Shown here piece after piece: positions 31,883 to 41,830 of a DNA stretch of 64,000 nt. The first letter of the stretch is position 1; each line of letters opens with the position of its first letter. Made by a program: the position numbers and the translations under genes. The notes under the pieces were generated by a model. It saw only the letters and a list, made by a program, of their open reading frames with translations. It was not told where the DNA came from and made no database searches. Origin of the DNA: Prorocentrum cordatum (lineage: Eukaryota; Sar; Dinophyceae; Prorocentrales; Prorocentraceae); the NCBI GenBank assembly GCA_963575745.1, contig CAUYUJ010003025.1, positions 305,207 to 369,206 of the forward strand, in the 5' to 3' direction.

Positions 31883-34825
31883 ATGGTGCCCAGGTGTCCT
31901 CTGCTTCCTGGGGCAGGAGAAGATGGGCGTCAGCGGGATCCTCTTCGCGACCTCCCCTTCCCACCGTTTGGGGCGGTGGGGTCCCTGGGCACGAAGCTGT
32001 CCGAGGGGGAGCTGAGGGTGACGTGGAGGAGGCTTTCGCGAGCTATCGCGTCGATTCGGTGCTTGGCTTGTGGGCATACCCGCGTGGTGGAGGAGTTGCG
32101 TGCACGCCCTTGCAAGAGGACGTGGACGTCGGCTACGCTACTGCAGAGGACGCTGATCAACAGGCTCTGGGAGCTGCTGGCGGAGCGCGCCAGCTGGGGA
32201 GGCATCAGCGATGGCAGGGCGGTTCTCGGCCGTCTTGGGAAGGGGCAGTTAATGGGCTACGGGAGGTCGGAGAGGACGACGACGAGGACAGGCGCCATGA
32301 AGAAGGGGGACATGTGCGACCTGATCGCGGAGCAGGTCTCGGCGCCGAAGGTCGGGGCGAATGGCCTCGACGTTGCGCGGCTTTCGCCTACGGCGCGGCC
32401 CTACCTGGAGAACGTGGAGGGGCTCATGTTGAGGGGCGACGACGAGGTGGATGGGGTGAGGTACCAGCAGACCAAGAGCTACAGCGACCCTGGGTGGAGG
32501 ATCAGGTCGAATCGGCTGGCCCTGACGCTCAGGATGTGGGAGGCTGGTATGTTGAGTTACGTCGACAAGGTGAAGGAGCACGTGGGGGTCTTTACGGTGG
32601 TGAAGTCCTTGGAGGAGGGCAGCATGACGGACATCGAGTCCTCCAGGCTGGTGCGGGACTGTCGGCGTCTGAATCTGAGGTTCAGGAGACCACCGTGGAC
32701 GGGACTGGGATCACCGAGTGCTCTGAGTTCTCTGGATCTGTCGCCAGAGGTGTCGGGGGAGAGGGAGTTGCTCTCGTTCGCGGGGGACATCCCAGACTGG
32801 TTCTACCGTTTAAGGTGGACGAGGTCGCTAGCTCAGTATTGTGTGCTGGAAGACGTGTCACCGAGCGAGCTGTGGGAGTATGCGAAGGGACAGGGGAAGG
32901 ACATACCCATGCCAGGCGAAGGAGATCGGGGGGTGGGGGCTATCGCCCCCGTGATGGGGCATTCGTGGGCCGTCTTCCTGGCTCAGCCGTGCCTCACCGA
33001 TTCGTTCAAGGAGGTGAAAGGGTACGACCTGGGGGAGCTGGCCTATGGGAGGCCGACCCCATCCTTCGAGACGTGTCAGCTGATTCTGATGCTGTACATC
33101 GACGACTACATCGGCTTCAGGCTCCTCGACCCGCTCGAGGGCGATATCGAGGTGGACAAGGAGGTGGTGAAGAAGGTGTTGGTGGACAAGGGGCTCGAGG
33201 TGCACAAGGAGGAGTGGGGTCCTGGGCTGCAGCGCGGCCTCGGGATCACGGTGAGAGGGCGGCCGTGCCAGGTGACGATCCATCCAGAAAAAATGAGGGA
33301 GCTGGTACTGGCAACGGAGGCCTTGGCGGTGAAGCCCTACGTCTCTCCTGCGAGGCTCTCGTCTTTGCTGGGCATGTGGACCTGGGCCCTTATGATTTGC
33401 CGCCCGGGGTTTGCCATCCTGGACGCGATCTACAGGTGGATCAACGAGCACGGCGACTCTTGGGAGGAGGTGCTGCCCCTCACGACGGATGTGGTCTCGG
33501 AGCTCGTGGCGTTGGCCAGCCTCTCGGTGTGCTTTACGTCGGACTTGGAGGCGGATTGGGCCACGAGGGCTTACATGGCGGACGCCTCGGAGTTCGGGCA
33601 CGGGGCGGTCGCGACCGAGGTCGCCGCGACGGAGTGCAGGATGGTGGCGGCGAAGGGCGACCTCCAGACTTGGACCGTCAGGGCCGACGAGGCCTTCACA
33701 GCGGTGGAGGAGGAGGTCGCGCGCGAGGGCGAGGAGGACGACGAGATGGTGGGGCCACCAGCGGGACGGCCTGGTTTCCTGGAGCTGGCGAGTGGGGTCG
33801 AGAGGATCAGCGACGACGTGGTGACTCGCACCAAGTCCTGGTGCGAGGCGTCGGACCTCCTGAGGGGCCCCTCCTGCGAGCTGACGGAGCCGAGGGAGCT
33901 GGAGCTTCTGTTTGGGCGAGTGCGTCGACGGTGGTGGTGGCGTACACATCTGGCTCCCTCCAGGTCGCCCTTGGAGCAGCTGATCGCCTTCGAGGTCGCC
34001 AAGCTCTTCCACGGGGAGGGGCTGATCTTCACGGCGGTGATGACGGCGGAGGCGGAGGTCGAGGCGCTCTGGGAGGATCTCACCAGGCTCGAAGAGGTCT
34101 TCGCTTTTCGGACGGCCACGGAGACTCGGTGCCTGACGATGGTTACGAACGACGGGCGCTTCGGGGCCCTGCAGTGCGAGCGGGATCGCAAAGCAGTGCA
34201 GGTGGAGGCGACGGAGTTCAGGTACGGCTCGAAGTGGAGGACTACCTACTGCGAGCAGGTGCTGAAGATCGAGCCGTGCTGGGACATGGTCGTTGCGGGG
34301 GCCCAGGCGAGGCTGGAGGGTGGCATCCTCAGGGTGGTCAAGAGGCGTGGACAGGCTCTACCTGCCGCGAGGATCTGGACGAGGGTGGATCGCTGGTCTT
34401 CACTCTTCAAAGGATTGTGGCAGCGAGAGGAGCACAACAATATCCTGGAGTTACGTACGATTGTGCCCCTACTGCGACATATGTCGCGCACGCGGAACAT
34501 GTGGGGCAAGCGCGTGCTGGTGTTCTCGGACTCCTTGGTGGCGATGGGCGTCCTTACCAAGGGGCGCTCGTCGGCGACAGGCTTGCTGCGCTTGGCTCGC
34601 CAGGCTTATGCTGTGGTCCTCGTTTTCGGTATCAAGCTGTATTTGAGGTGGGTGGCGTCGGAGGACAATGTAGCAGATGGTCCAAGCAGAGCTTTGGACA
34701 TCGGGGCGGCCGAGGCGACGAAGGAGGAGCACAAGTGGAGACACACGCCGAAGGCCGTCCGCGCCATGCTTGCAAGACCCTGCACTACTGCGAGTACGAC
34801 GGGACCTACCACCTCGACATGGTGA
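31883..34825 (+). CDS. Element I reverse transcriptase / RNase H with inserted methylase-like segment
   Basis: About 980 codons without a stop from ATG 31883. RT motifs of the DIRS/Ngaro type: SSRLVRDCRRLNLRFRRPPW, motif A GDIPDWFYRL, motif B MGHSWAVFLAQ, motif C YIDD at 33095-33106. RNase H is spread out: first catalytic Asp in MADASEFGHGA (33581), Glu in NNILELRTIVPLLRH (34448), Asp in VFSDSLVAMGVL (34529), last Asp in SEDNVADGPSRA (34676). The gap of 289 residues between the first two catalytic residues holds a segment resembling a C5-methylase: FLELASGVERIS near 33773, SDLLRGPSCELTEPRELELL, HLAPSRSP near 33947. The usual PC dipeptide is not there. The stop overlaps the YR start. Confidence 0.85.
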   Translation: MVPRCPLLPGAGEDGRQRDPLRDLPFPPFGAVGSLGTKLSEGELRVTWRRLSRAIASIRCLACGHTRVVEELRARPCKRTWTSATLLQRTLINRLWELLAERASWGGISDGRAVLGRLGKGQLMGYGRSERTTTRTGAMKKGDMCDLIAEQVSAPKVGANGLDVARLSPTARPYLENVEGLMLRGDDEVDGVRYQQTKSYSDPGWRIRSNRLALTLRMWEAGMLSYVDKVKEHVGVFTVVKSLEEGSMTDIESSRLVRDCRRLNLRFRRPPWTGLGSPSALSSLDLSPEVSGERELLSFAGDIPDWFYRLRWTRSLAQYCVLEDVSPSELWEYAKGQGKDIPMPGEGDRGVGAIAPVMGHSWAVFLAQPCLTDSFKEVKGYDLGELAYGRPTPSFETCQLILMLYIDDYIGFRLLDPLEGDIEVDKEVVKKVLVDKGLEVHKEEWGPGLQRGLGITVRGRPCQVTIHPEKMRELVLATEALAVKPYVSPARLSSLLGMWTWALMICRPGFAILDAIYRWINEHGDSWEEVLPLTTDVVSELVALASLSVCFTSDLEADWATRAYMADASEFGHGAVATEVAATECRMVAAKGDLQTWTVRADEAFTAVEEEVAREGEEDDEMVGPPAGRPGFLELASGVERISDDVVTRTKSWCEASDLLRGPSCELTEPRELELLFGRVRRRWWWRTHLAPSRSPLEQLIAFEVAKLFHGEGLIFTAVMTAEAEVEALWEDLTRLEEVFAFRTATETRCLTMVTNDGRFGALQCERDRKAVQVEATEFRYGSKWRTTYCEQVLKIEPCWDMVVAGAQARLEGGILRVVKRRGQALPAARIWTRVDRWSSLFKGLWQREEHNNILELRTIVPLLRHMSRTRNMWGKRVLVFSDSLVAMGVLTKGRSSATGLLRLARQAYAVVLVFGIKLYLRWVASEDNVADGPSRALDIGAAEATKEEHKWRHTPKAVRAMLARPCTTASTTGPTTSTW

Positions 34826-35733
34826 GTGGTCACCGCGCCGACGAGTTGGTGGAGTACGAGGACGTCGACTACGAGGAGCTCTACTGGACCCTGGAGGCGC
34901 TGGCGGCGAATCGGGGCGTGCGGTCCAGGCCGTCCTGCAGCTGGCTGCTGATTATCTTGGGCGGCCTACGCGGAGCAGGTGCAGCGCTGGCTCTCATCAT
35001 CCTGGATCTGTGCCACGCCGGGTGTGTCCATGAGGCGTGCGCGGTCGTGGTGCAGCTCGACGGCTGGTTACGTGAGCAGGACTGGGCTCAACTACGGAAA
35101 GGCAGCATCTCGGTGGATGCGCAAGGGCGCATGGCATTATTGCTAGGAGATCGAGCGAGAGGGGAGAAGGTCAAGACGGGCTCGGGGGCAGGGGATGCAC
35201 TGATGGAGCTGACGAAAGGCGTGCTGCCCACCCTCGCCGAGGATCTCGCAGATGATGAGCTCGTCTTCCCGATCACCCCCGACAAGTATCGCAGGTGTTG
35301 GCAGTCTTCTCTTCAGAGGTTGGGCCTTGAGGCCCTTGGCCCACCTCATGGCATCCGACACGCGGGTGCTGCTCAGCATGTGGCGAATGGAGGAGAATTG
35401 GAGATTGCAAGGAGGAGGGGGCGCTGGACTACTTCGAGCGCCTGGCAGCGCTACACGAGGACGCACGTCTTGATACGGCGGTGCTCCCTCCTCCAGAAGG
35501 ATCAGATCGTGAAGGGCGAACGTTTTTGGCAGGCCCCAGGCTTGGCGATGGCCAATGCGCTGGGGAAGTCCAGGGCGGCACGTAGGCCGCTCACCGTTTG
35601 CTTGATTGCGGCTCTCTGGCAGCTTTCGAATGACAGCCTCGACCTCGGCTGCGCGTCGCTGCAGGCGCGGCCCGAGGTGGGGTGCTCGAGAACAGGGGGC
35701 AAGGCCCTGTTTCGATGCCGTGGCCCCACCTAG
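34819..35733 (+). CDS. Element I tyrosine recombinase
   Basis: 304 codons from an ATG that overlaps the RT stop as ATGGTGA (34819-34825), in a different frame. YR motifs: HGIRHAGAAQHVANG at about 35347 supplies the HxxR box (His 35347, Arg 35356), RRGRW follows, and the nucleophile lies in QRYTRTH (Tyr at 35452-35454). The first catalytic Arg, usually in a GxRxxE-like box, is not evident in LCHAGCVHEACAV near 35010-35050, so the enzyme may be defective or unusual there. YR enzymes integrate circular DNA copies in this element class. The last 70 residues after the Tyr are not conserved. Confidence 0.8.
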   Translation: MVSGHRADELVEYEDVDYEELYWTLEALAANRGVRSRPSCSWLLIILGGLRGAGAALALIILDLCHAGCVHEACAVVVQLDGWLREQDWAQLRKGSISVDAQGRMALLLGDRARGEKVKTGSGAGDALMELTKGVLPTLAEDLADDELVFPITPDKYRRCWQSSLQRLGLEALGPPHGIRHAGAAQHVANGGELEIARRRGRWTTSSAWQRYTRTHVLIRRCSLLQKDQIVKGERFWQAPGLAMANALGKSRAARRPLTVCLIAALWQLSNDSLDLGCASLQARPEVGCSRTGGKALFRCRGPT

Positions 35734-35961
35734 CCGCATCTCCTCTCTCTTCACATCCATGTAAGAGTTTGGATTTCGAAGTGCGTTTTCTTTGAGCTTG
35801 CAATTAATCTGGGGATCTGTGCCAAAGCTGGGGGGGGGTGAGTTTTTGAGTATAATACCTGTATTATTCTTTTCCCGCCCTCCCTCCCTCTGCCTGCGGT
35901 GCTTGTTTCAAAAATCCTGAATGCAGGGCCTTCGGCCAGAAGGGGCGTTTTGGCCTTGTGC
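35734..35961 (+). other. Element I 3' untranslated stretch before B1
   Basis: Non-coding, with a G-run near 35831 and a C/T-rich stretch. No motif seen. Confidence 0.5.
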
Positions 35962-36266
35962 GGGGCTCGCACTCTCAATTTGTTGTGCTTGATCGGCCCC
36001 TGGGGGCCCATGAAGGTCAGGTACCTGTGGGCCCTCCGTGTGGAGGGCTGGTGTCTGCATGATGTTGGCGAGTGCTCTGAACTTTACTTGGGGCGTAGAC
36101 CCCTCACTTTCGCTCGTTGCTTGTAATGTGGTCGCTCTCATCTGCTGTTGCTGTGTCGGATATTCATGCTCGGTGTGCCATGGACTTTTATTCGCCAGGC
36201 CTCTCGGCCGCTGCCGTCTGCCCCCAAGCTCTGGCACTTAGGGTCCCCAGCACAGCTTAATTTAAA
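35962..36266 (+). repeat. Element I repeat B1
   Basis: Begins GGGGCTCGCACTCTCAATTT and ends AGCACAGCTTAATTTAA. It is nearly identical to B2 (36412-36716). It directly adjoins A2, as expected for split direct repeats. Confidence 0.9.
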
Positions 36267-36387
36267 TACATGTTTTATTAAACGCACTTTTACATTGCTA
36301 GTGCTCCCCCTCTTGTGCCGTCCCTCTCCCTCTTGTCCTCGTCCTCGTCCTTGTCCTCCTCGGCTTCGCCGCCGCTCAAGTTTCGGC
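36267..36387 (+). repeat. Element I repeat A2
   Basis: Begins TACATGTTTTATTAAACGCA; second copy of A1, with about 15 additional bases of a TCGTCC microrepeat. Confidence 0.9.
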
Positions 36388-36411
36388 CCCGACCCCCCCT
36401 CCCTGTGTGGA

Positions 36412-36716
36412 GGGGTTCGCACTCTCAATTTGTTGTGCTTGATCGGCCCCTGGGGGCCCATGAAGGTCAGGTACCTGTGGGCCCTCCGTGTGGAGGGCTG
36501 GTGTCTGCATGATGTGGGCGAGTGCTCTGAACTTTACTTGGGGCGTAGACCCCTCACTTTCGCTCGTTGCTTGTAATGTGGTCGCTCTCATCTGCTGTTG
36601 CTGTGTCGGATATTCATGCTCGGTGTGCCATGGACTTTTTATTCGCCAGGCCTCTCGGCCGCTGCCGTCTGCCCCCAAGCTCTGGCACTTAGGGTCCCCA
36701 GCACAGCCTAATTTAA
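36412..36716 (+). repeat. Element I repeat B2, right end of element I
   Basis: Second copy of B1; differences are T for C at 36416, G for T near 36517, one extra T in the TTTTT run near 36640 and C for T at 36708. After 36716 the Gag frame of element II resumes. Confidence 0.9.
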
Positions 36717-37918
36717 GCGCTCATCCATGAGCGCGTCGTCGTGGCCTTGATCCCCGGCGCGCCTGGCACCGCGTCGATCATCGCGGTGGACGGCGACGAG
36801 TGCGAGGAGCAGCTCGTCGGCACAGCGGACGTGCGCCACTGGGACCTGCTACCAGGCGGAGTACTACCGCTTCAAGGCCATCCCCACGGCGGCCGCGCTG
36901 ACGGCGGCGGCTGGCCGCGCCTGCGCCCGCAAGGGCTTGGCAGCGCCTGCCGGGCCCGCGGTGCCCAACGTTGCGGGGGGGATGTTCGCGGCGGCCGCGC
37001 CGGCGGCGCCAGCGGCGGGCGTCCCCGCCGCGCTGCCTGGCGCAGCACCTGGCCCGGAGGCCGGCGGCCCCGGCGCCCTCGTGGCCGCGCTCCGGGGGCA
37101 TGCCGGCGGAGCCGCTGAAGGCGCGCTCGCACCGGCGCCATCCCCAGCCGCCGCCGCTGCTGCCTGCGGCCTTGCCGCCCCTGTGGCCGAGGGGGCCCTC
37201 CTCGCGCCGGCGGGCCCCGCTGCGCCGGCCGCGGCACCGGCTGCGCCGGCGGCTGCCGCTGTCCCCGCCGCCGGCCCCCTCGCCGAGGGACTGGCGCCCG
37301 CGGGCCAGAGGGTGATGCCGCCGCCCGCCAGCCCCGGCGGCGACGCCCGCATCTTCGCCTTCGCGAGGGATGTGCGAGGCGTGCGGCATGCGGACATCCG
37401 CAGCATGGTGGCATTGATTGTCGAGCTTCCCTGGCCTGACTGGCCAGTGCGCGGGCCGCGCACGCTGCAGTGGGCGCTGCAGTTTTTGGCACAGCGGTCT
37501 GGGGCCCCGACGGCTCATCATCAGCGGTGGCTGGCAGAGACGGGGCTTGGTCCAGAGTCCCCAGGCGTGGAGATCCACCAGATGGGGTGCATGGTCCTCG
37601 GGTCGGCCGTCACCTGTGACCAGGTGCACGCCACGAATTTGGGGCATCTGGAGCTCATCGCTCGATCGGCCCAGGTGCAGGAGGAGCGCCGCCGTGAGAT
37701 GGTGGCCCCGAGCGAGCCTGGCGCTGCGGACCGCGCCGTCATGATGGGCTCGCAGGAGCTCGGCGGGGCGGCCTGCGCGTGCCCCGCGTTGCGAGACCAT
37801 CTCGCGCAGGAGCTGCAGCGGGAGATGGCGGTGGCGAAGGAGAGGAGGAAGGCGCGCGAGGAGCGCGCCCTCGCCGGGGGCGTGCCCGGCCAGCCTGGCG
37901 CAGGGCGCGGGGGGGGGG
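36717..37918 (+). pseudogene. Element II Gag, C-terminal piece
   Basis: Resumes with ALIHERVVVALIPGAPGTAS and VDGDECEEQLVGTADVRHWD. One base too many near 36862 shifts it to the frame with YYRFKAIPTAAALTAAAGRA. A Pro/Ala-rich spacer of about 120 residues follows, then the conserved core: DVRGVRHADIRSMVALIVEL, PWPDWPVRGPRTLQWALQFL, HHQRWLAETGLGPESPGVEI and EERRREMV, ending KERRKAREERALAGG. I know this core from many dinoflagellate retroelement proteins. It is broken again by a run of ten G at 37909-37918. An antisense frame of 624 codons over this region is a GC shadow. Confidence 0.75.
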
Positions 37919-39758
37919 AGACGGGGCGGCCGCGGCGGCTGGGGCGGCTCGCCCAACGCCGCCGGGGCCGATGCCTGACCTGCTCCGGGGCGGATGGCCT
38001 GGCCAGCCGCCGCCCCTGCCCCCCCCGGCCATCGCGGGCCCCGCCACACGTGCGACCCGCCCCCCTGGCGACGCTGGGCTCCGACCGCAGGAGGAGGGGG
38101 AGGAGGGCCGACATCGGGATCTGTTTCCTCTTCCGCTGCTGGCTGCGGCGGATGTGGCGTCTGGGTCGTCGGGGACTCAGCGGCGCGCTCGTGCCAGCCG
38201 CGCGTTCGCGCACGCGCTCGGCCGTGCCAGCGCCGCCGTGCATGCCCTGCATCACTTCTACGGCGACCAGTCCTCGCCCGCGCCGACGCCGTCTGCCGGG
38301 CAGCGCTGCGCTGCCGCTCGCATCTGGGACTCGATCGTCGCCCTCGGCCCTGAGCCGGATGAATATCGTGACGACGTCTCAGATCCCAACGGGGCCCTCC
38401 GGGAGCTCCTTGCTGGGTCGGCGCTGTACCCTGACGGCGGCGGGCCCACCTCTCCCTACGTGCCAGACCTCGTCTCCTGGCCGGAAGTGTCGCAGCCCCC
38501 CGCGCCGCTCCTTGGGCTGCTGGGCGAGCGAGACTCCGCCGCGCTGCGGGGGTGGAGGTGCCAAGTGCTTCGTGGGCCTGAGACGGCGCGGCAGCTTCGA
38601 GCGGAGGCATGCCCGCAGGGCCCGTATACGGATCCTGCCTTGCTCCGTTCACCGCTGGACTACGCCTCCTTTCTCAGAGCGACGGTGGGGCGCAGCATGC
38701 TCACCTTCTCCCCTTCGCAAGGGCGTCGGGGCAACATGGGGATTTTTCTCGTGCCAAAGAAGAGTGGTCAGCCCAGGGTCGTCTTCGACACTCGCCTGGC
38801 CAACTGCGCGTTCATCGGTGCGCCCCGCACCCAGCTGCCGTCGGCATCGGCTTGGGGGCGGCTCGAGTCGGGCGACGTTCGGTTCTCCATTGCATCGGCG
38901 GACCTCGACATGGCCTTCTACCACATGCGGGTCCCGGAGGGTATGGAGGAGTACTTCACGTTGCCGCCGATCCCCGCCAAGTATCTCGCGTCGCACGGGA
39001 TCGCAGCGGCGGAGGTGGAGGGCGAGTCGCTTTTGTTGCCTCAGGTTGTCGTGCTGCCGATGGGCTTCAGCTGGGCCCTGCACCTGTGCCAGGCGGTCCT
39101 TCAGACATCCTTGGGTCGTGCAGGTTTCTCGCCTGGCGACCTGATCCTTGACGGCCACTGCGGCTGCCAGCTCACCGACGACCCTGATTCTGTCGTGGGT
39201 GCCGGCTACGTGGACAACTACTTCGTCCTCGGCGGCTCCCCGAAGACGGTGAGCGCACGGCTGCAGGCGATCGCGGATGTCTTGACGCGCCACGGGCTCG
39301 CTGTGCACGAGCTCGTGGCGCATTCCCAGGACCGCGACTTCTTGGGGCTGTCGCTGCGCGAGGGGCGCTGGCTCAGCCCCAGGACCCGCAACATCTGGAG
39401 GTCGCGCGCCGCCATCCGCGCGGCGCTCCGGAGGCATGTCATCAGCGGCTTCTTGCTCCGCGTGCTGACGGGTCACATCACCTGGGCGCTGCTGTTGCGG
39501 AGGGAGTTGCTGTGCATCCTAGGGGCGGCCTACGCCTACATCGAGGCCACCGGGCCAACTGCTGCCCCGCTCTGGCCCACCGTCCGCCACGAGCTCCAGC
39601 TAATTCACGACCTGCTGCCGCTGTGCACGGCGGACCTTGGCCCTTGGCGCTGCGTTGCACGGGCGAGTCGCCTGCGCGGACGCCTCGCCTTTTGGGCTGC
39701 GCGTCGTTGCTCGCCGCGCCCCAAAGGACCTCGTGGGCGCCATCGGGAGAGTCGCTGA
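37919..39758 (+). pseudogene. Element II reverse transcriptase
   Basis: Continues one frame over after the G-run. After a Pro-rich linker come HHFYGDQSSPAPTPSAGQRC and the RT: SPLDYASFLRATVGRSMLTF, MGIFLVPKKSGQPRVVFDTR, motif A IASADLDMAFYHMRVPEGM, motif B PMGFSWALHLCQAVLQ, and motif C as YVDN at 39207-39218 (second Asp replaced by Asn, as in many dinoflagellate YR elements I recall). FLGLSLREGRWLSP follows. The frame is lost near 39720, where RNase H continues in another frame. The RT frame itself is open for more than 600 codons. Confidence 0.8.
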
Positions 39759-40400
39759 AAAGTGGAGGTACTAGGTCGAGGGCGGGGCTCAGGCAAGGAG
39801 TAGGACGGTCGGGCTCAACTTCGACGCTTCGGACGCGCCGCTCGGGGACGTCGTCGCTGATCTCGGGGATGACGCTCGTGTATCTGGTGATGGGATCGAT
39901 GACTACTCGTTGTTCGTGGACGTCCAGGGCGGGGCCCTCGCAGGCCCGTGGGAGATGCAGTCGCCAGGGCCCCCCAGGAACACCGACAAGTCGATCCTGG
40001 ACATGCGACCTGCCGTGGACTTCGATGAGGTTCTTGCTCGCTTCGTTCGGGGGTCTGCCTGGGGTTCGGTCGCCGCGGTGTACATCGACGGGAGGGCCGA
40101 CATCTTGGCCCTCGAGGGGGAGGCTCTCGTGCTCGGGTATCGGCACCTCCTTCGGTCCACATCCGCGTTCGGGTCCCGCTTCTTAACCTTGTCCGACAAC
40201 CTGCCGTTGGTCCTGTCCGTTGGGAAGGGCCGAGCCCGCAGCAAGTATTTGCAGAGCACGCTTCGAAAGGTCTGTGCGCTCTCTGTGGCCACTGACTCAA
40301 CCCTCTCAGTGCGGTGGGCCCCCTCCGAGTCCAACCCCTTAGACGCATTCAGCCGTGGGCGCGCTGGTTGGTTCTCGGGCAGCCGGACTGCCCCGCGGCC
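39720..40400 (+). pseudogene. Element II RNase H
   Basis: One frame with a TAG at 39772-39774, directly after VGAIGRVAEKWRY. First catalytic Asp in VGLNFDASDAPLGD, Glu in ALEGEALVLGYRHLLRS, Asp in FLTLSDNLPLVLSVGKGRA, last Asp in VRWAPSESNPLDAFSRG. Spacing between the first Asp and the Glu is about 100 residues, so there is no large insertion as in element I. It passes directly into the recombinase after a further frame change near 40400. Confidence 0.75.
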
Positions 40401-41830
40401 CCCAGGTGGCGGGCTGCTGGCTCATGCGGCGGCTCGTGTCGCTGCTGGCGCTGTCCCAGATGGCGGCGGGGGCTCGGCGGCTCTCCGCGCCGGCGCCGTC
40501 TGCTCTCCGCACCGAGCGGGCGCGCCATGCGCGGGAGCTCGCGGCGGAGACGGCGACGGTCGCGGGCCCATCATTGCTGGAGCTTCTGGCGGTCAGGAGC
40601 TCGACCACGCGGCTCTACCGGGGAGCGCTTGCCAACTTCGTCGTGCACTGTGCCGGGCGCCGCCTGGATTGGACGAGCCATGCGGGCCTGGACCAGGCGC
40701 TGGTGGAGTTCATGGACAGCGAGTTCCTCGTCGGCGGCGGCGGCGACCAGGGGAATGTTCTCCTGGCGGCGGTGGCGCACTTCCTCGGCTCCTTCCACAA
40801 GCGGACCCCTGTGCTGTTGCCGAGGGCTCACCGAGCGGCAGCGGCCTGGGCACGGCGCGCCCCTGCGCGCACTCGACTGCCGCTGCCGCGCCGCGTGGTG
40901 TTCGCCTTGGCCGGCCTCCTGATTCACGACGGCTTCCCCAGGCTGGCCATTTGCATCTTCGTCATGTTCACCTCGTACCTCAGGCCAGGGGGGGCGGCGA
41001 AGCTCTGCGGTCGCCACCTCGTCGCCCCGTCCGAGGCGGCTGGCCCAGGCTACCAGTTCTTCGGGCTGCTCCTGCGCGAGAGCGGACAGGAGCCAGGCAA
41101 GACGGGGGTGAACGACGAGAGCATCTTGTTCGACCGCGAGGCCTGGCTCACCCCGCTGCTGCTGGCTCCGAAGCTGTCCACGGCGCCCTCGGAGCCCCTG
41201 CGGAGGGAGTAGGTGTGTCGCCTGGGCACGCTGTTCAGCCAGGCGTGTCGGCGACTGTCGCTGGACCGCCTTCGCCCCCACCTGCGCAGCTTGCGCCATG
41301 GGGGGGCCTCGGACGACATGCTCTCCCAGAGGCGCCTGCTTGCCGAGATCCAGCGGCGCGGGCGCTGGCGGACATCCAAGAGCCTGAACCGCTACACAGA
41401 GGAAACCAAGCTCCTGGGCGAGCTCTCCTGGATCCCGCCCGAGGTCATGGAGCTCGGGGCCTTTGTCGAGATCAACCTCGTCGCGCTGATCGGCGGCTGC
41501 CTGCCCGGCTGGCTGGCGACTGGCCGCGCCCCGGCCGCCGTCGTTGCCCTGCTCGGGGCGCCCGCGCCCGCCTCCCAGCGCGGCCTCTTGAGGGGGCGGG
41601 CGGCGCGCAAGCGGCCAGCGGCAGCGCTGCTGGTGCCGACGAGGGCGGCCCGCCGGCGGACGCTGCGAGGCGGCACTTGCAGCGGCAGCACCGGCGCGCG
41701 GCAGTGCCAGGCCGTGCCCTGCGGCGCCGCCCTGTCCTGGAGCTCTTCTGCGGGGGCGGCGCGATCGCCAAGGCGGTGCTCGCCTGTGGCCTCGCCGCCT
41801 TCGGGCTGGACTGGCATCGCAGCCCGCTAG
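40355..41830 (+). pseudogene. Element II tyrosine recombinase
   Basis: One frame with a single TAG at 41210-41212. The N-terminal core-binding part reads LLELLAVRSSTTRLYRGALA and later EFMDSEF. The first catalytic Arg is present in MFTSYLRPGGAAKL (Arg at 40982-40984). After the TAG come RPHLRSLRHGGASDD (Arg at 41294), RRGRWRTSKSLNRYTEETKL with the nucleophile Tyr at 41393-41395. Apart from the nonsense codon all the main residues except a clear H of the HxxR box are there. Downstream, near 41730, the frame gives way to the methylase domain in a different frame. Confidence 0.8.

Larger units (their letters stand above)
29578..36716 (+). mobile_element. Inner YR retrotransposon (element I), nested, young
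   Basis: A complete Ngaro/PAT-like layout: A1 29578-29685, body, B1 35962-36266, A2 36267-36387, B2 36412-36716. B1 and B2 differ at only about four positions over 304/305 bases, so the insertion is recent. The body encodes Gag (two overlapping frames), a long RT/RNase H protein and a separate YR whose start overlaps the RT stop. It lies inside the Gag frame of element II. There is no target-site duplication, as expected for YR-mediated integration; a single G flanks both sides. Total length 7139 bases. Confidence 0.85.

Noticed and set aside
31789-34818. A 1314-codon frame starts at 31789, overlapping RT/RNase H in another frame
   Set aside because: Only its last 304 codons (from 34819) carry YR motifs. 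The part over RT is Gly/Arg-rich shadow of the true frame.
35962-36716. Reading B1-A2-B2 of element I as a simple tandem duplication
   Set aside because: The A part also occurs at the left end of the element (29578), which fits split direct repeats better than a local duplication.
29578-36716. Ordinary LTR retrotransposon interpretation of element I
   Set aside because: There is a tyrosine recombinase in place of an integrase, no TG..CA terminal repeats and no target-site duplication of usual length.
36778-38652. 624-codon minus-strand frame
   Set aside because: Antisense to element II Gag/RT, composed of Arg/Ala/Pro/Gly with no motif; a product of high GC content.
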